NCBI RefSeq assembly: GCF_902459475.1 | Contig: NZ_LR699114.1 | Coordinates: 1,674,001 to 1,738,000, forward strand | From: Aquicella lusitana | GTDB lineage: Bacteria > Pseudomonadota > Gammaproteobacteria > DSM-16500 | DNA: 64,000 bases | Direction: 5' to 3' | In this document: positions 47,685 to 59,712 of the stretch, piece after piece | How positions within the stretch are numbered: the first letter of the stretch is position 1 | How the letters are laid out: every line of letters starts with the position of its first letter | Notes under the pieces: model-generated | Seen by the model: the letters and a program-made list of their open reading frames with translations, nothing else | Database searches by the model: none | What the model was told of the DNA's origin: nothing | Made by a program: the position numbers and the translations under genes

Positions 47685-48257
47685 TTACCAACGATAATGT
47701 GCAAACGCTTGGTTTGCCTTAGCCATACGGTGCACGTCATCACGTGTTTTAACGGATGCGCCGCGACCCATGCAGGCTTCATATAATTCGGCCGCTAAAC
47801 GAAGCGCCATTGTTTTTTCTGAACGACTCTTGGCCGCCTTCACAACCCAACGCATTGCGAGCGCGAGACCTCTATCAGCCGCCACTTCTACTGGCACCTG
47901 ATAAGTTGCACCACCCACTCGGCGTGATTTTACTTCAACAGTAGGAGCCACATTACCTAAAGCTTTTTGGAGTGACTCCAAAATTTCCTGTTTGCTGTGG
48001 GTGTGTGTTTTAGACTTCGGAGAGGCAGCGGCTGTCTTTTTGCCTTTTCCGCCCTCACCTTCGCCCTCACCCTTGTCGCCCTTACTTTCTTTCTTTAGAC
48101 GATCCGTCAATGTATTCAAGGCGTTATAAACAATCGTTTCAGCGATAGATTTTTTACCCGCACGCATCACGACATTGATGAATTTGGCGACCTGATCACT
48201 TCCAAAAAGAGGATCGGGTAAAACTTCACGCTTGATTGCAGCTTTTCTTCTAGGCAT
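47685..48257 (-). CDS. rpsG: 30S ribosomal protein uS7 with a basic insertion
   Basis: uS7 nucleates the 3' domain of the 30S subunit and binds the E-site. The core is clear: [41 protein letters not shown] and [17 protein letters not shown]. Between helix 2 and the beta hairpin, at residues ~54-88, is an extra low-complexity, Lys/Gly/Glu/Ser-rich stretch ([16 protein letters not shown] followed by [14 protein letters not shown]). This makes the protein 190 residues, against about 156 for the common form. The frame is intact on both sides, so it is a real insertion and not an error of phase. Confidence 0.98.
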   Translation of the reverse strand: MPRRKAAIKREVLPDPLFGSDQVAKFINVVMRAGKKSIAETIVYNALNTLTDRLKKESKGDKGEGEGEGGKGKKTAAASPKSKTHTHSKQEILESLQKALGNVAPTVEVKSRRVGGATYQVPVEVAADRGLALAMRWVVKAAKSRSEKTMALRLAAELYEACMGRGASVKTRDDVHRMAKANQAFAHYRW

Positions 48258-48292
48258 TGCTCATTCCCACCGTTCCCAAAAAATTAAATATC

Positions 48293-48667
48293 TTATTGCT
48301 TAGGTTTTTTTGCACCATATTTGGAGCGACCTTGGCGCCGACCTTCAACACCACCGGTATCCAAGCTACCGCGCACGATATGATAACGAACACCGGGCAA
48401 GTCTTTAACACGACCGCCGCGAATCAGGACCACAGAGTGTTCCTGTAAGTTATGTCCTTCACCGCCAATATAAGCTGTGACTTCATAGCCATTGGTTAAA
48501 CGTACACGTGCCACCTTACGCAAAGCCGAGTTCGGCTTCTTCGGGGTCGTTGTATATACGCGCGTACAAACACCGCGTTTTTGTGGGCTTCGACCCAATG
48601 CAGGAACCTTGGATTTAAAAACCTTTGGTGCCCTGCCACTACGCACTAGCTGATTAATCGTTGGCAT
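48293..48667 (-). CDS. rpsL: 30S ribosomal protein uS12
   Basis: uS12 sits at the decoding centre. The 124-residue protein starts [12 protein letters not shown] and includes [12 protein letters not shown] (K43 present) and [16 protein letters not shown] (K88 present). These are the ancestral residues at the sites usually changed in streptomycin-resistant mutants. First gene of the str group. A 397-base gap with an inverted-repeat element separates it from rpoC. Confidence 0.98.
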   Translation of the reverse strand: MPTINQLVRSGRAPKVFKSKVPALGRSPQKRGVCTRVYTTTPKKPNSALRKVARVRLTNGYEVTAYIGGEGHNLQEHSVVLIRGGRVKDLPGVRYHIVRGSLDTGGVEGRRQGRSKYGAKKPKQ

Positions 48668-49064
48668 TTAAATTCTCTCTCCAACCGTTAAATATTCGTT
48701 CCCGTTTCATTCCCCTATTTAGCATAAGGGCCATATAAAATGTTATTCCCGCTCCGGATCGAAATCCGGGTTAAACACCGGCGGGAATCCATCCCTGCAA
48801 AATCATACCCTTCAATCAGCGAAACATTGCTGAATAATTGTTTTTATTCAAGCAGTTCTGAAATTTCCGCCAGATGGGCTCCCGCCGGTGTTTAACCCGG
48901 ATTTCGATCCGGAGCGGGAATAGCATTCTCCATCCCTTTAATCGACACAAAAAATGGTGCTTCCTCTCCCATCTCCATTCTGCGCTTCTACACGCAAAAT
49001 TTATGTATAGGAGAGGCGCGATTCTAAAAAAGCACAACCTTTTATGTCAAGGACTTATTCAGTT
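48668..49064. other. 397-base gap between rpoC and rpsL
   Basis: No gene is supported. It holds the 179-base inverted-repeat element at 48744-48922. The ~75 bases next to rpsL should include the str promoter, but I found no strong boxes. The remainder, toward rpoC, has no hairpin followed by a T-run. Confidence 0.6.
48744..48922. repeat. Inverted-repeat element with 43-bp perfect arms
   Basis: Left arm 48744-48786 and right arm 48880-48922 are exact reverse complements (starting TATTCCCGCTCCGGATCG). A 93-base interior holds no gene. The arm itself includes smaller palindromes (CCGGATCG, CCGGCGGGA). It looks like a MITE-type insertion between the rpoBC and str groups. Confidence 0.9.
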
Positions 49065-52000
49065 TTATTTTACTTTTTCAGTACGCTGGTCACCCTGACC
49101 CTGGCGCTCAGAACCCACCTTACGGTCAAGATGATAGGCCAAGCCGGTACCTGCCGGGATCAGCCGACCAACAATCACGTTTTCCTTTAAGCCTCTCAAT
49201 TCATCCAGCTTTCCATTGACAGCAGCGTCGGTGAGGACACGTGTCGTTTCCTGGAAGGATGCGGCTGAAATGAATGATTCAGTCGAAAGCGATGCTTTAG
49301 TGATACCCAGCAGCATAGGCTCATGGCGTGCTGGTATCTTGTTTTCTTTCTTAAGACGCTCATTGACTTCGCGCAGCAGGCTGTATTCCACCTGTTCAGC
49401 CTTGATGAAGCCAGCATCACCTGGATCTGCGATAATGACTTTGCGCAGCATCTGCCGAATAATCACTTCGATATGCTTATCGTTAATTTTTACACCTTGC
49501 AAGCGATAAACATCCTGAATTTCATTCACCAGATAATTCGCCAGTGCATTCACTCCCAACAGCCTTAGCACATCATGCGGATTCAGCGCGCCTTCGACCA
49601 GCACTTCACCTCTTTCCACATGTTCGCCTTCAAAGACGTTAATGTGACGCCATTTTGGAATCAGCTCTTCATGCACATCGCCCGATGGAGAAGTAATCAT
49701 GAGGCGGCGTTTACCCTTGGTTTCCTTACCAAAGCTGACAATACCGGAAATTTCCGCAAGCACTGCGGCATCCTTGGGACGACGCGCTTCGAAAAGATCG
49801 GCTACCCGTGGCAAACCACCAGTAATATCGCGTGTTTTTGATGTTTCTTGCGGAATACGTGCAAGCACATCGCCTACTTTAACTTTCGCACCGTCTTCAA
49901 AGTTGATGATAGCATCAGCCGGCAGGAAGTATTGTGCCACCAAATTGGTGCCTGCCAGATACAAATCTTCGCCTTTGTCATCAACCAGCTTGATCATCGG
50001 CTTGAGTTCTTTACCACTCGCTGAACGCTGTTTTGGATCAGTCACAACAATGCTGGCTAAGCCTGTCAGTTCATCTGTCTGACGATGCATGGTGACGCCT
50101 TCAATCAAGTCTACAAACTTGATATGTCCGGCGACTTCAGTGATCACGGGATGGCTATGCGGATCCCAGTTTGCCACAATCTGGCCAGCATCGACCTTGG
50201 ATCCATCCTTGACGCTTAGTTCTGCACCATAGGGGATTTTATAACGTTCACGCTCACGACCATGGTCATCCAGCACGGCTAATGTGCCCGAGCGAGATAC
50301 GGCAATAAACTTGCCGCCCTGGCGTTCAATGATTTTGACGTTATGAAGTTTGGTCTTGCCTGGGAATTTCACCTGAACATTATTCACAGCAGTCGTACGC
50401 GATGCCGCACCACCGATATGGAAGGTTCTCATAGTGAGCTGTGTACCCGGTTCACCGATCGACTGCGCAGCGATAACGCCAACAGCTTCACCAATGTTAA
50501 CGCGGTGACCGCGTGCAAGATCTCGACCATAACAGGCAGCACAGATACCAAAGCGGGATTCGCAGGCAATGGGTGTGCGTACATAGACCTGGTCAATGGT
50601 CATGTCTTCCAGCTTCCTAATCCATGTCTCGTCCAACAAGGTTCCCTGTGGGATAACCAGGGTATTAGATTTGGGATCATAAATATCCTGGGCTGTGACA
50701 CGTCCGAGTACACGTTCATGTAACGGTTCAACCACGTCACCGCCTTCGATCAGCGGAGTGACCATAATGCCTTGGCTCGTACCGCAATCGTCTTCGGTAA
50801 TCACCAGATCTTGTGCTACATCGACTAAACGGCGGGTTAGGTAACCGGAATTTGCGGTCTTAAGCGCGGTATCCGCGAGACCCTTACGTGCACCGTGTGT
50901 TGAAATAAAGTATTGCAACACGTTTAAACCTTCACGGAAGTTTGCCGTGATAGGTGTTTCAATAATGCTACCGTCAGGCTTGGTCATCAAACCACGCATA
51001 CCGGCCAGCTGACGTATCTGTGCAGCGGAACCTCTCGCGCCTGAATCCGCCATCATGTAAATGGAGTTAAAGGATTCCTGCTTAACTTTGTGACCTTCTT
51101 TATCTTTCACTGATTCAGCGGAAAGTTCTTCCATCATCGCCTGAGCAACGAGGTCATTGGTGCGTGACCAGATATCCACGACTTTGTTATAGCGTTCACC
51201 TTGGGTCACGAGACCGGATGCAAACTGAGCCTGAATCTTGCGGACTTCATCTTCCGCCTGCTCAATGATGTCGGATTTTTTCTTGGGGATAACGAGGTCA
51301 TTCACGCCAATCGAAAGACCGGAGCGCGTCGCATAGTGGAAGCCGGTATACATCAGATGATCTGCAAAGATAACCGTTGCTTTCAAGCCGACTTGACGAT
51401 AAGCAGCATCGATCAGGCTGGAAATCGTCTTTTTGTTCATGGTGGTGTTAACCAGGTTAAAAGAGAGACCCTTTGGCAGTAATTCAGAAAGAATAGCGCG
51501 GCCTACGGTTGTTTCAACAAAACGGATTTTTTCCTTGAATTCACCCGGCTTGTCGCCAAATTCATATTCCTTGACACGCGCGCGAATTTTAGCATGCAAA
51601 TCAACAATGCCGTTTTCATAAGCACGATGCACTTCATCCACATCTGCAAACACCATGCCTTCACCACGCGCATTAATGCGTGTACGAGTAAGGTAATAAA
51701 GGCCTAATACCACATCTTGCGTTGGAACAATAATGGGTTCGCCGTTCGCGGGTGACAGAACATTGTTAGTAGACATCATTAATGAACGCGCTTCAAGCTG
51801 CGATTCCAGTGACAATGGAACGTGCACAGCCATTTGGTCACCGTCAAAGTCGGCGTTATATGCGGTACAAACCAGCGGATGCAACTGAATTGCTTTACCT
51901 TCAATCAGGACAGGTTCGAATGCCTGAATACCCAATCGGTGCAGTGTTGGCGCACGGTTTAGCATGACAGGATGTTCGCGGATGACTTCTTCTAATACGT

Positions 52001-53228
52001 CCCAAACCTCGGGCTCTTCACGCTCAACCATTTTCTTGGCAGCTTTAATCGTGGAAGCAAGGCCGAGCATTTGCAGGCGGCTATAAATAAACGGCTTAAA
52101 CAATTCCAGCGCCATTTTCTTCGGCAATCCGCATTGATGCAGTCTGAGTGTAGGACCCACAACGATGACAGATCGACCGGAGTAATCAACGCGTTTACCA
52201 AGCAGGTTCTGACGGAATCGGCCTTGTTTACCTTTGATCATGTCAGCCAGTGACTTGAGCGGACGTTTGTTGGAGCCAGTGATGGCACGGCCGCGACGAC
52301 CGTTATCCAGTAACGCGTCAACGGATTCCTGCAGCATGCGTTTTTCATTACGCACAATGATGTCCGGCGCATTCAGATCCAGCAATCGCTTTAAACGATT
52401 GTTGCGATTGATCACACGGCGATAGAGATCGTTCAGATCAGAAGTCGCAAATCGTCCGCCATCCAAGGGAACCAATGGACGCAGATCGGGTGGTAACACG
52501 GGTAATACGGTCAGAATCATCCATTCGGGTTTATTGCCTGAATCCAGAAAGGCTTCCATTAGTTTCAATCGCTTAGACAGCTTTTTATGCTTGGCTTCAG
52601 AGGAAGTCTTGGTCAGCTCATCGCGAATGCGTGGTACTTCCACTTCCAGATTGATGCCGCGCAATAATTCTTGGATCGCATCTGCACCCATTCTGGCTTC
52701 AAATTCATCGCCATACTCTTCAATGGCGTCATAATAAGCTTCTTCAGATAATAATTGCCCCTTCTCCAATTGCGTCATACCGGGGTCAATGACCACATAT
52801 GCTTCAAAGTAGAGAACCCGTTCAAGATCACGCAGGGTCATATCCAGCATCAACCCTATACGGGAAGGCAGCGAACGCAGGAACCAGATATGCGCGACAG
52901 GGCTGGCCAGTTCAATGTGACCCATACGCTCACGACGCACGCGGGAAAGCGTGACTTCAACACCACACTTTTCGCAAACCACGCCACGATGTTTCAGGCG
53001 TTTGTATTTGCCGCACAAGCATTCATAATCCTTAATAGGACCAAAGATTTTGGCGCAGAAAAGTCCGTCCCTTTCTGGCTTGAATGTACGATAATTAATC
53101 GTTTCCGGCTTCTTAACTTCACCAAAAGACCAGGATCGGATCATATCCGGAGAAGCAAGACCAATGCGGATAATGTCGAATTCTTGCGGCTGATTTTGCT
53201 GTTTAACCAGATTCAGTAAATCTTTCAA
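49065..53228 (-). CDS. rpoC: DNA-directed RNA polymerase subunit beta'
   Basis: RpoC forms one pincer of RNA polymerase and holds the catalytic magnesium. The 1387-residue protein has the N-terminal zinc-binding [19 protein letters not shown], the invariant [12 protein letters not shown] (residues ~455-466) and the trigger-loop region with [17 protein letters not shown]. It has full length and no disruption. It follows rpoB by 122 bases that contain strong hairpins, more than the usual short rpoB-rpoC gap. Confidence 0.99.
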   Translation of the reverse strand: MKDLLNLVKQQNQPQEFDIIRIGLASPDMIRSWSFGEVKKPETINYRTFKPERDGLFCAKIFGPIKDYECLCGKYKRLKHRGVVCEKCGVEVTLSRVRRERMGHIELASPVAHIWFLRSLPSRIGLMLDMTLRDLERVLYFEAYVVIDPGMTQLEKGQLLSEEAYYDAIEEYGDEFEARMGADAIQELLRGINLEVEVPRIRDELTKTSSEAKHKKLSKRLKLMEAFLDSGNKPEWMILTVLPVLPPDLRPLVPLDGGRFATSDLNDLYRRVINRNNRLKRLLDLNAPDIIVRNEKRMLQESVDALLDNGRRGRAITGSNKRPLKSLADMIKGKQGRFRQNLLGKRVDYSGRSVIVVGPTLRLHQCGLPKKMALELFKPFIYSRLQMLGLASTIKAAKKMVEREEPEVWDVLEEVIREHPVMLNRAPTLHRLGIQAFEPVLIEGKAIQLHPLVCTAYNADFDGDQMAVHVPLSLESQLEARSLMMSTNNVLSPANGEPIIVPTQDVVLGLYYLTRTRINARGEGMVFADVDEVHRAYENGIVDLHAKIRARVKEYEFGDKPGEFKEKIRFVETTVGRAILSELLPKGLSFNLVNTTMNKKTISSLIDAAYRQVGLKATVIFADHLMYTGFHYATRSGLSIGVNDLVIPKKKSDIIEQAEDEVRKIQAQFASGLVTQGERYNKVVDIWSRTNDLVAQAMMEELSAESVKDKEGHKVKQESFNSIYMMADSGARGSAAQIRQLAGMRGLMTKPDGSIIETPITANFREGLNVLQYFISTHGARKGLADTALKTANSGYLTRRLVDVAQDLVITEDDCGTSQGIMVTPLIEGGDVVEPLHERVLGRVTAQDIYDPKSNTLVIPQGTLLDETWIRKLEDMTIDQVYVRTPIACESRFGICAACYGRDLARGHRVNIGEAVGVIAAQSIGEPGTQLTMRTFHIGGAASRTTAVNNVQVKFPGKTKLHNVKIIERQGGKFIAVSRSGTLAVLDDHGRERERYKIPYGAELSVKDGSKVDAGQIVANWDPHSHPVITEVAGHIKFVDLIEGVTMHRQTDELTGLASIVVTDPKQRSASGKELKPMIKLVDDKGEDLYLAGTNLVAQYFLPADAIINFEDGAKVKVGDVLARIPQETSKTRDITGGLPRVADLFEARRPKDAAVLAEISGIVSFGKETKGKRRLMITSPSGDVHEELIPKWRHINVFEGEHVERGEVLVEGALNPHDVLRLLGVNALANYLVNEIQDVYRLQGVKINDKHIEVIIRQMLRKVIIADPGDAGFIKAEQVEYSLLREVNERLKKENKIPARHEPMLLGITKASLSTESFISAASFQETTRVLTDAAVNGKLDELRGLKENVIVGRLIPAGTGLAYHLDRKVGSERQGQGDQRTEKVK

Positions 53229-53284
53229 GGTGAATCCCCCTCATGCCATAACGCAATAGTTAACCTTTCATTTCTATCATAAAA

Positions 53285-53345
53285 CCTCTATCAAGAGGCC
53301 TGCAGAACGGGCGGCGGCCAAAAGCCTACGCCCTTTTTTCTGCAG
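53285..53345 (-). promoter_or_regulatory. Two hairpins between rpoB and rpoC
   Basis: The larger hairpin (53300-53345) pairs CTGCAGAA with TTCTGCAG and GGGCG with CGCCC. The smaller (53285-53298) is CCTCT-TGAT-AGAGG followed on the minus strand by TTTTATG. Together they resemble an attenuator or processing site in the rpoBC transcript. In E. coli an RNase III site lies upstream, between rplL and rpoB. Confidence 0.5.
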
Positions 53346-53350
53346 CAGAA

Positions 53351-56300
53351 TCAATCAAACTCAATGTTTATCGCCAGCGAACGGATCTCCTTAATGAGCA
53401 CGTTAAACGCTTCCGGCATGCTTGATTCCATATAGTGATCACTGTCTACGATGTTCTTGTACATCTTGGTTCGGCCGGTGACATCGTCCGATTTCACTGT
53501 CAGCATTTCCTGCAAAGTGTAAGCAGCGCCATATGCTTCAAGTGCCCACACTTCCATTTCACCGAATCGTTGACCACCAAATTGCGCTTTACCGCCTAAT
53601 GGCTGCTGGGTCACCAGACTGTAGGAGCCGGTAGAACGAGCGTGCATCTTGTCATCCACCAAGTGATTTAGCTTCATCATGTACATGTAACCAACAGTTA
53701 CCGGCCGATCAAAAGCATTGCCCGTACGTCCGTCATGCAATGTAGCCTGGCCTGTTTCTGGCAGATCAGCCAGTTTCAGCATGGCTTTAATTTCTTCTTC
53801 AGAAGCACCATCAAATACAGGTGTCGCAAATGGCACACCTTCACGCAAATTATTGGCCAGGGTGAGCAGTTCATCATCATTCAAACTGGACAGGCTTTCT
53901 TTGTGCTTGCCAATGCCATAAATCGAATTCAGGAACTGACGAATATTGCGAGAGGATTGACGCGAATCAATCATCTGGCCCACTTTGCGTCCGAGCTCTT
54001 TTGAAGCCCAACCCAAATGAGTTTCCAACACTTGTCCAACGTTCATACGTGATGGTACGCCCAAGGGATTCAACACGATATCAACAGGGGTTCCGTCTGC
54101 GAGATAAGGCATATCTTCCACGGGTACAATCATGGAGATAACACCCTTGTTACCGTGACGTCCCGCCATTTTATCGCCGGGCTGCACACGGCGTTTAACT
54201 GCCATATAGACCTTCACGATTTTCAGCACACCAGGAGCAAGATCATCACTCTGAGTGATCTTCTGATGCTTGGCTTCATAAGCTTTTTCAAAGTCCAAAC
54301 GGATTTTCTTGAGTTGTTTGGCAGCGGTTTCCAACTGTTTGCTCGCGCTTGCATCCTTGAGATGGATTTCAAACCACTTTTCGCGCGGTACTTCGGTCAG
54401 ATAGGTTTTGGTAATCTTTGAACCCTTCTTTAGTTTATTGGGTCCGCCTTCTGCCACGCGGTTCAGCAGCAATTTTTCAACGCGGGAGAATACGTCATTT
54501 TCTTTAATACGCATTTCATCGCTTAAATCCTGCTTGGCTTTAGCCAGTTCATTCTTTTCAATTTCTAGCACACGTGAATCTTTCTTGACGCCTTCACGAG
54601 TGAATACTTGAACGTCAATGACCGTACCTTCCATCCCCGTTGGCACACGTAATGAAGTATCTTTTACGTCTGATGCTTTTTCACCGAAAATAGCGCGAAG
54701 CAGTTTTTCTTCTGGTGTCAGCTGAGTTTCACCTTTTGGCGTTACCTTACCGACCAGAATATCGCCTGAATTGACTTCAGCACCGATGTAAACAATGCCG
54801 CACTCATCCAACTTCGATAATGCACTTTCGCTGACATTCGGAATATCGGCAGAAATTTCTTCCGGTCCCAATTTGGTATCGCGGGCAACGCAAGTTAATT
54901 CTTCGATATGAATACTGGTAAATCTGTCTTCCTGCACAACGCGTTCGGAAATGAGGATAGAGTCTTCGAAGTTGTATCCATTCCAGGGCATAAACGCAAC
55001 AAGCAGGTTTTGACCGAGAGCGAGTTCGCCGGTATCGGTTGATTGACCATCTGCTAGCACATCGTGCTTTTCAATGAGATCGCCTTTTTGCACCAGAGGA
55101 CGCTGATTAATACAGGTATCCTGATTGGTACGCGTATACTTGGTAAGATTGTAAATATCCACACCCGTACTGCCTGGTTCCGCTTCTGTATCGTTTACGC
55201 GGACTACAATACGTGAGGCATCCACATAATCCACTTCACCACCACGCTTTGCGACCATGGTCACGCCGGAATCTTTAGCGACCAGATGCTCTATACCTGT
55301 ACCGACTAACGGTTTTTCCGTTTTGAGCGTAGGCACAGCTTGGCGCTGCATGTTTGATCCCATCAATGCACGGTTAGCGTCATCATGCTCAAGGAAGGGG
55401 ATGAGTGCCGCAGCAACCGAAACGATCTGCTTGGGCGAAACATCCATAAATTGGACACGATCAGGCGTTGAGAAGGTAAATTCATTTTTATGTCTGACAG
55501 GTACCAGTGAATCGGTTAATCGTCTTTTTTCATCAACCGTTGCATTAGCCTGTGCGATGATATAGTCGCCTTCTTCAATCGCTGACAGATAGACAACGTC
55601 GTCCGTCACTTTTCCGTTGATAACTTTGCGATAAGGCGTTTCTAAAAAGCCATATTCATTGGTTCGCGCATACACAGCTAGCGAGTTGATCAAACCAATA
55701 TTGGGGCCTTCCGGCGTTTCAATAGGGCAAACGCGACCATAATGAGTAGGATGTACGTCACGCACTTCAAACCCTGCGCGCTCACGGGACAAACCACCCG
55801 GTCCCAATGCTGATACGCGGCGCTTATGGGTAATTTCTGAAAGCGGATTATTCTGGTCCATGAATTGGGAAAGCTGGCTGGAACCAAAAAATTCCTTGAT
55901 CGCCGCGGAGATCGGTTTCGCGTTGATAATATCCTGCGGCATAATTGCTTCGATATCTGGAAGGCTTAAGCGTTCCTTCACAGCGCGTTCAACACGTACC
56001 AGGCCAATGCGGAACTGGTTTTCTGTCATTTCACCTACGCAACGAACGCGGCGATTGCCTAAGTGATCGATATCGTCTACAACATCTTCACCATTGCGAA
56101 TTCGAATCAGTGTTTTTAAGACATCTAGGATATCTTCTTTTGACAGCACGCCTGAGCCCGTGATTTCCTTTCTGCCCACGCGGCGGTTTAATTTCATGCG
56201 ACCCACATCGGAGAGATCATAACGCTCCGGTGTAAAGAACAGGTTTTTAAACAGGGCTTCTGCCGCATCTTTGGTAGGCGGTTCGCCAGGACGCATCATG

Positions 56301-57415
56301 CGATAAATTTCAACGAGGGCTTCCTGCGCATTTGTCGTTGAATCAATGCGTAATGTATCTGAAACATAAGGGCCACGATCGATGTCATTGACATACAGTG
56401 TTTCAAAACGCTTGATGCCTGAGCTAATTAACGTCTTTAGCATGTCTCCGGTAATGATATCATTCGCATTACCCAGCACTTCACCTGTTTCAGGATGGAT
56501 CACTGCTTTTGCCAGCACTTTGCCTAACACATAATCTGCTGGCACTTCGAGATTCTTGATGCCTGCTTTTTCCAGCTGGGCAATGTGACGCGCCGTGACA
56601 CGGCGGCCTTTTTCAATGATGACCTTGCCTGCTTTCTTGACTTCGAACAGTGCAATTTCACCACGCAGACGTTCTGACACAAGATGCAGAATAATTTTGC
56701 CATCTTGAATATCAAATATATTATTTTCAAAAAAGGTAGCTAAAATTTCTTCCACTGACATCCCAAGCGCACGCAGGAGGATTGTCACTGGCAGCTTGCG
56801 GCGACGATCGATACGTGCATGAATGGTGTCTTTGGGATCAAATTCAAAGTCCAGCCATGAACCGCGATAAGGAATAATACGCGCAGAGAATAACAATTTG
56901 CCGGACGAATGTGTTTTTCCTTTATCATGCTCGAAGAATACACCTGGTGAACGATGCAACTGGGAAACCACAACACGCTCGGTTCCATTAATGACAAAAG
57001 TACCATGCTCCGTCATCAGGGGAACTTCACCCATATAGACTTCTTGCTCTTTGACGTCTTTAATGGCCTGGGTTGTACCTGCCTCTGCTTCCCGATCATA
57101 ATGCACAAGCCGCAGCTTGACACGCAGCGGTGCTGCATAAGTCAATCCGCGCATTTTGCATTCTTTTACGTCAAAGATAGGCTCGCCTAAGCGATAACTC
57201 ACATACTCTAATGCCGCATAACCCGACAAGCTGCTAATTGGAAATACCGATGAAAATACGCCATGCAAGCCGCTTGAGCTTTCGCCATCACCCAGAAACT
57301 TGCGATAGGAATCCATCTGGATCGCAAGCAATGAGGGTACATCAATAGCGCTCAGGAGTTTGCCGAAATTTTTACGAATACGCTTTTTCTCAGTATATGA
57401 GTAGGTTGAACCCAT
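53351..57415 (-). CDS. rpoB: DNA-directed RNA polymerase subunit beta
   Basis: RpoB forms the other pincer of RNA polymerase. I start at the ATG at 57415 ([18 protein letters not shown], 1354 residues), which has AGAGGT eight bases upstream. A GTG at 57457 is the alternative. The rifampicin-site segment reads [20 protein letters not shown] (residues ~505-530) with wild-type residues. The C-terminal clamp and [20 protein letters not shown] motif are intact. Confidence 0.99.
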   Translation of the reverse strand: MGSTYSYTEKKRIRKNFGKLLSAIDVPSLLAIQMDSYRKFLGDGESSSGLHGVFSSVFPISSLSGYAALEYVSYRLGEPIFDVKECKMRGLTYAAPLRVKLRLVHYDREAEAGTTQAIKDVKEQEVYMGEVPLMTEHGTFVINGTERVVVSQLHRSPGVFFEHDKGKTHSSGKLLFSARIIPYRGSWLDFEFDPKDTIHARIDRRRKLPVTILLRALGMSVEEILATFFENNIFDIQDGKIILHLVSERLRGEIALFEVKKAGKVIIEKGRRVTARHIAQLEKAGIKNLEVPADYVLGKVLAKAVIHPETGEVLGNANDIITGDMLKTLISSGIKRFETLYVNDIDRGPYVSDTLRIDSTTNAQEALVEIYRMMRPGEPPTKDAAEALFKNLFFTPERYDLSDVGRMKLNRRVGRKEITGSGVLSKEDILDVLKTLIRIRNGEDVVDDIDHLGNRRVRCVGEMTENQFRIGLVRVERAVKERLSLPDIEAIMPQDIINAKPISAAIKEFFGSSQLSQFMDQNNPLSEITHKRRVSALGPGGLSRERAGFEVRDVHPTHYGRVCPIETPEGPNIGLINSLAVYARTNEYGFLETPYRKVINGKVTDDVVYLSAIEEGDYIIAQANATVDEKRRLTDSLVPVRHKNEFTFSTPDRVQFMDVSPKQIVSVAAALIPFLEHDDANRALMGSNMQRQAVPTLKTEKPLVGTGIEHLVAKDSGVTMVAKRGGEVDYVDASRIVVRVNDTEAEPGSTGVDIYNLTKYTRTNQDTCINQRPLVQKGDLIEKHDVLADGQSTDTGELALGQNLLVAFMPWNGYNFEDSILISERVVQEDRFTSIHIEELTCVARDTKLGPEEISADIPNVSESALSKLDECGIVYIGAEVNSGDILVGKVTPKGETQLTPEEKLLRAIFGEKASDVKDTSLRVPTGMEGTVIDVQVFTREGVKKDSRVLEIEKNELAKAKQDLSDEMRIKENDVFSRVEKLLLNRVAEGGPNKLKKGSKITKTYLTEVPREKWFEIHLKDASASKQLETAAKQLKKIRLDFEKAYEAKHQKITQSDDLAPGVLKIVKVYMAVKRRVQPGDKMAGRHGNKGVISMIVPVEDMPYLADGTPVDIVLNPLGVPSRMNVGQVLETHLGWASKELGRKVGQMIDSRQSSRNIRQFLNSIYGIGKHKESLSSLNDDELLTLANNLREGVPFATPVFDGASEEEIKAMLKLADLPETGQATLHDGRTGNAFDRPVTVGYMYMMKLNHLVDDKMHARSTGSYSLVTQQPLGGKAQFGGQRFGEMEVWALEAYGAAYTLQEMLTVKSDDVTGRTKMYKNIVDSDHYMESSMPEAFNVLIKEIRSLAINIEFD

Positions 57416-57548
57416 GTGTAATACCTCTGCGTCTGCACGATCAACTATACTTTCCACCCCGGTTCAGGGACGGTTGCTTACACGGTAACGCGCGGTAAGC
57501 AAGCCTTTTCAATAAACCGAGCCGTTTTAAGTATACAAGCGAAATAAA

Positions 57549-57579
57549 GGAAAAGCCGGCGATAAGCCAAATCACCGGC
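57549..57579 (-). terminator. Attenuator-like hairpin between rplL and rpoB
   Basis: On the minus strand GCCGGTGAT and ATCGCCGGC pair (one mismatch) around a 7-base loop and are followed by TTTTCC. The position matches the partial terminator between rplL and rpoB known in E. coli. Confidence 0.6.
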
Positions 57580-57625
57580 CCTAACAAAATTGACAATCAA
57601 GTGTAACAATTTAACAGCGAGGCCG

Positions 57626-58003
57626 TTACTTGATCTCAACTGTCGCTCCTGCTTCTTCCAATTTCTTTTTGATCTCTGCTGCTTGTTCCTTGGTAACACC
57701 TTCTTTAATTGGCTTTGGCGCACCTTCAACGAGATCTTTAGCTTCCTTCAGGCCAAGGCTGGTGAGTTCGCGCACAACCTTGATGACATTGATTTTGTTG
57801 TCGCCTGCTTTAGCAAGGATAACATTGAACTCAGTTTTTTCTTCCTGAGCCGCAGCACCTGCGCCAGCAGCAACCGGCGCAGCAACTGCAACCGCAGCAG
57901 CAGAAACACCAAACTTGTCTTCCATAGATTTAATTAATTCAACGACATCCATCACGCTCATTTGGGATATCGCTTCCAAGATTTCTTCTTTGCTTACTGC
58001 CAT
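57626..58003 (-). CDS. rplL: 50S ribosomal protein bL12 (L7/L12)
   Basis: bL12 forms the flexible stalk that recruits translation factors. The 125-residue acidic protein has an N-terminal dimerisation part ([20 protein letters not shown]), an Ala/Gly-rich hinge (~38-55) and the C-terminal domain containing [20 protein letters not shown] and a final [13 protein letters not shown]. It is 48 bases after rplJ, which encodes its docking partner uL10. Confidence 0.98.
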   Translation of the reverse strand: MAVSKEEILEAISQMSVMDVVELIKSMEDKFGVSAAAVAVAAPVAAGAGAAAQEEKTEFNVILAKAGDNKINVIKVVRELTSLGLKEAKDLVEGAPKPIKEGVTKEQAAEIKKKLEEAGATVEIK

Positions 58004-58051
58004 TTTTAATCACTCCAAACTTATTAATTATAGACACTAATTTAAAAAAAG

Positions 58052-58582
58052 TTATGCAGCCGCCTGCTTTTGATCGCGAATAGCTGCGATGGTTCGAACC
58101 AATTTAGCATGGGGTTCTGCCAGTGTACGTACGAACTTGGTAATGGGCGCTTGCATGACCGACATCAATTGAGCAATCGCTTCATTACGGGTTGGCAAGC
58201 TCGCCAGTCTATCCAAGCCTTCTGGTGGCAGCAGCTGACTCTCAATAGCCAACGCCTTCACCTTAAGCTTTTCATTTTCTTTGGCAAACTCTTTGATTAA
58301 ACGCGCAGCTGCACTTGGCTCTTCTTGCGAAAACGCCAACAGCAACGGGCCAACCAGTTCTTCCTGCATACAGGCAAACTGTGTTCCCTCTAACGCACGG
58401 CGTGCGAGCGTATTACGTACTACACGCATGTAAACGCCTGCTTCACGAGCAGATTTACGAAGCCCGGTTAATTGGGCAACGGTTAGCCCGCTATACTCAG
58501 CAGCAACGAGAGACACCGCCTGTTTCGCAACGCTGGCAACCTCACTAACAATGGCCTTTTTATCTTCTAACTTTAGTACCAT
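58052..58582 (-). CDS. rplJ: 50S ribosomal protein uL10
   Basis: uL10 anchors bL12 dimers on the 50S stalk and, bound to its own mRNA leader, controls the operon. The 176-residue protein has [19 protein letters not shown] at the start, [20 protein letters not shown] and [16 protein letters not shown]-terminal helix for bL12 binding follows. The long upstream gap contains a leader that fits the L10-binding RNA. Confidence 0.98.
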   Translation of the reverse strand: MVLKLEDKKAIVSEVASVAKQAVSLVAAEYSGLTVAQLTGLRKSAREAGVYMRVVRNTLARRALEGTQFACMQEELVGPLLLAFSQEEPSAAARLIKEFAKENEKLKVKALAIESQLLPPEGLDRLASLPTRNEAIAQLMSVMQAPITKFVRTLAEPHAKLVRTIAAIRDQKQAAA

Positions 58583-58749
58583 TTAATACCTCCGATTGTC
58601 GGACATTGCCTTATCAGAAAGCAGAAAAATGAAGAAATCAAACCAGAAGTTATTAAATTTATTGCATCAATCTGGCTTCGCTCGCAATAAATGTCTTCTG
58701 CCTTAAAGCCCCCATCTCAACCTTCCGTCCTCTGATGGCAATACCAGTC

Positions 58750-58870
58750 CATTGGCATCACCGTCTGCGTAGGTTGATGAATACATTCACCTTATTAAGC
58801 CCGCTCGACTCTTCTTTCACCTAAAAGCCATGCAAGCACCTACGGTCTCTGACGGGCATTGGCATAAGCA
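58750..58870 (-). promoter_or_regulatory. Ribosomal protein L10 leader (autoregulatory RNA)
   Basis: On the minus strand the leader has CCCGTCAGAGACCGTAGGTG, and 50 bases later AACCTACGCAGACGGTGATG. The two halves pair (ACCGTAGGT region with ACCTACG, and CCGTC with GACGG). The AGAGAC and CAGACGG bulge bases match the uL10-bL12 binding site known from E. coli (Rfam L10 leader family). It lies 168 bases ahead of rplJ. Confidence 0.78.
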
Positions 58871-58887
58871 AAGCCACGTCAAATTCT

Positions 58888-58924
58888 GTCATCCCGCCTT
58901 CTGGCGAGGTGCCCCTTTGGGGCA
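58888..58924. repeat. Two small palindromes in the rplJ leader region
   Basis: The first (58888-58909) has the GTCATCCCGCC head and GGCGAGG tail of the REP-like family seen at 8.5-9.5 kb. The second (58910-58924) is TGCCCC-TTT-GGGGCA. They lie between the promoter and the L10 leader. Confidence 0.65.
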
Positions 58925-58958
58925 ATATTATGCTCCACCTGTTTTTTGATGGCGGCTG

Positions 58959-58987
58959 ATTATACCATTTCACATAAGCGATTGATA
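58959..58987 (-). promoter_or_regulatory. Predicted rplJL-rpoBC promoter
   Basis: On the minus strand a TATAAT (58959-58964) has an extended -10 (ATGGTATAAT) and TATCAA (58982-58987) 17 bases upstream. It lies directly before the L10 leader. Confidence 0.65.
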
Positions 58988-59015
58988 GAACATGCTTTAT
59001 GAAAATGACTCTGCT

Positions 59016-59711
59016 CTATAGCGCCAGCGACGATATATCAAGCGATAAGCCAGGCCCCATGGTGGTAGAAAGCGTAATTTTCTTAAAATAAATACCCTTA
59101 GCTGTGCTGGGCTTGGCTTTTTTAAGTGCGCCAAGAACAGCGTTGAGATTTTCTGAAAGATCTGCTGTGTTAAAGTCAATTTTGCCAATGGTGCAATGAA
59201 TAACGCCAGCCTTGTCTGTACGGTAACGAACCTGGCCCATTTTAGCGTTTTTAACTGCATTAGCAATATCAGGAGTCACTGTTCCATCTTTTGGGTTAGG
59301 CATCAAGCCGCGAGGACCCAAGATTTGGCCTAACTGGCCGACGATTCTCATGGCATCCGGGGTCGCCAGCACCATGTCAAAGTCAATCTTTCCACCCTTT
59401 ACCTGCTCAGCGAGATCTTCAAGACCAACCAGATCTGCGCCCGCTTTTTTTGCCGCATCGGCATGAGCAGAACTTGTGAAAACAGCTACGCGCACATCAC
59501 GCCCAGTACCTTTTGGGAGAACAATGGCACCGCGCACCGCCTGATCAGATTTACGCGGGTCTACACCGAGATTAACCGCCAAATCAACGCTTTCACGGAA
59601 CTTGGCTTTTGGCATTTTTTGAATGATTTCAAAAGCTTCCCTCAAGGAATACTGCTTGCCGGGTGTCAGTAAATCACGAATTGCACGAATACGTTTTGCT
59701 AATTTTGCCAT
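59016..59711 (-). CDS. rplA: 50S ribosomal protein uL1
   Basis: uL1 forms the mobile L1 stalk that moves E-site tRNA and represses the L11 operon in E. coli. I start at the ATG at 59711 ([13 protein letters not shown], 231 residues) with GGAGG nine bases upstream. A longer in-frame start at 59759 overlaps rplK. The middle has [20 protein letters not shown] and the family pattern [17 protein letters not shown]. Confidence 0.98.
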   Translation of the reverse strand: MAKLAKRIRAIRDLLTPGKQYSLREAFEIIQKMPKAKFRESVDLAVNLGVDPRKSDQAVRGAIVLPKGTGRDVRVAVFTSSAHADAAKKAGADLVGLEDLAEQVKGGKIDFDMVLATPDAMRIVGQLGQILGPRGLMPNPKDGTVTPDIANAVKNAKMGQVRYRTDKAGVIHCTIGKIDFNTADLSENLNAVLGALKKAKPSTAKGIYFKKITLSTTMGPGLSLDISSLAL

Positions 59712-59712
59712 G

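Larger units (their letters stand above)
58583..59015. other. 433-base stretch between rplA and rplJ
   Basis: No gene is supported. From rplA toward rplJ it holds the L10 operon promoter, two small palindromes, the L10 leader RNA and ~165 bases of untranslated leader with no recognised element. Confidence 0.7.
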
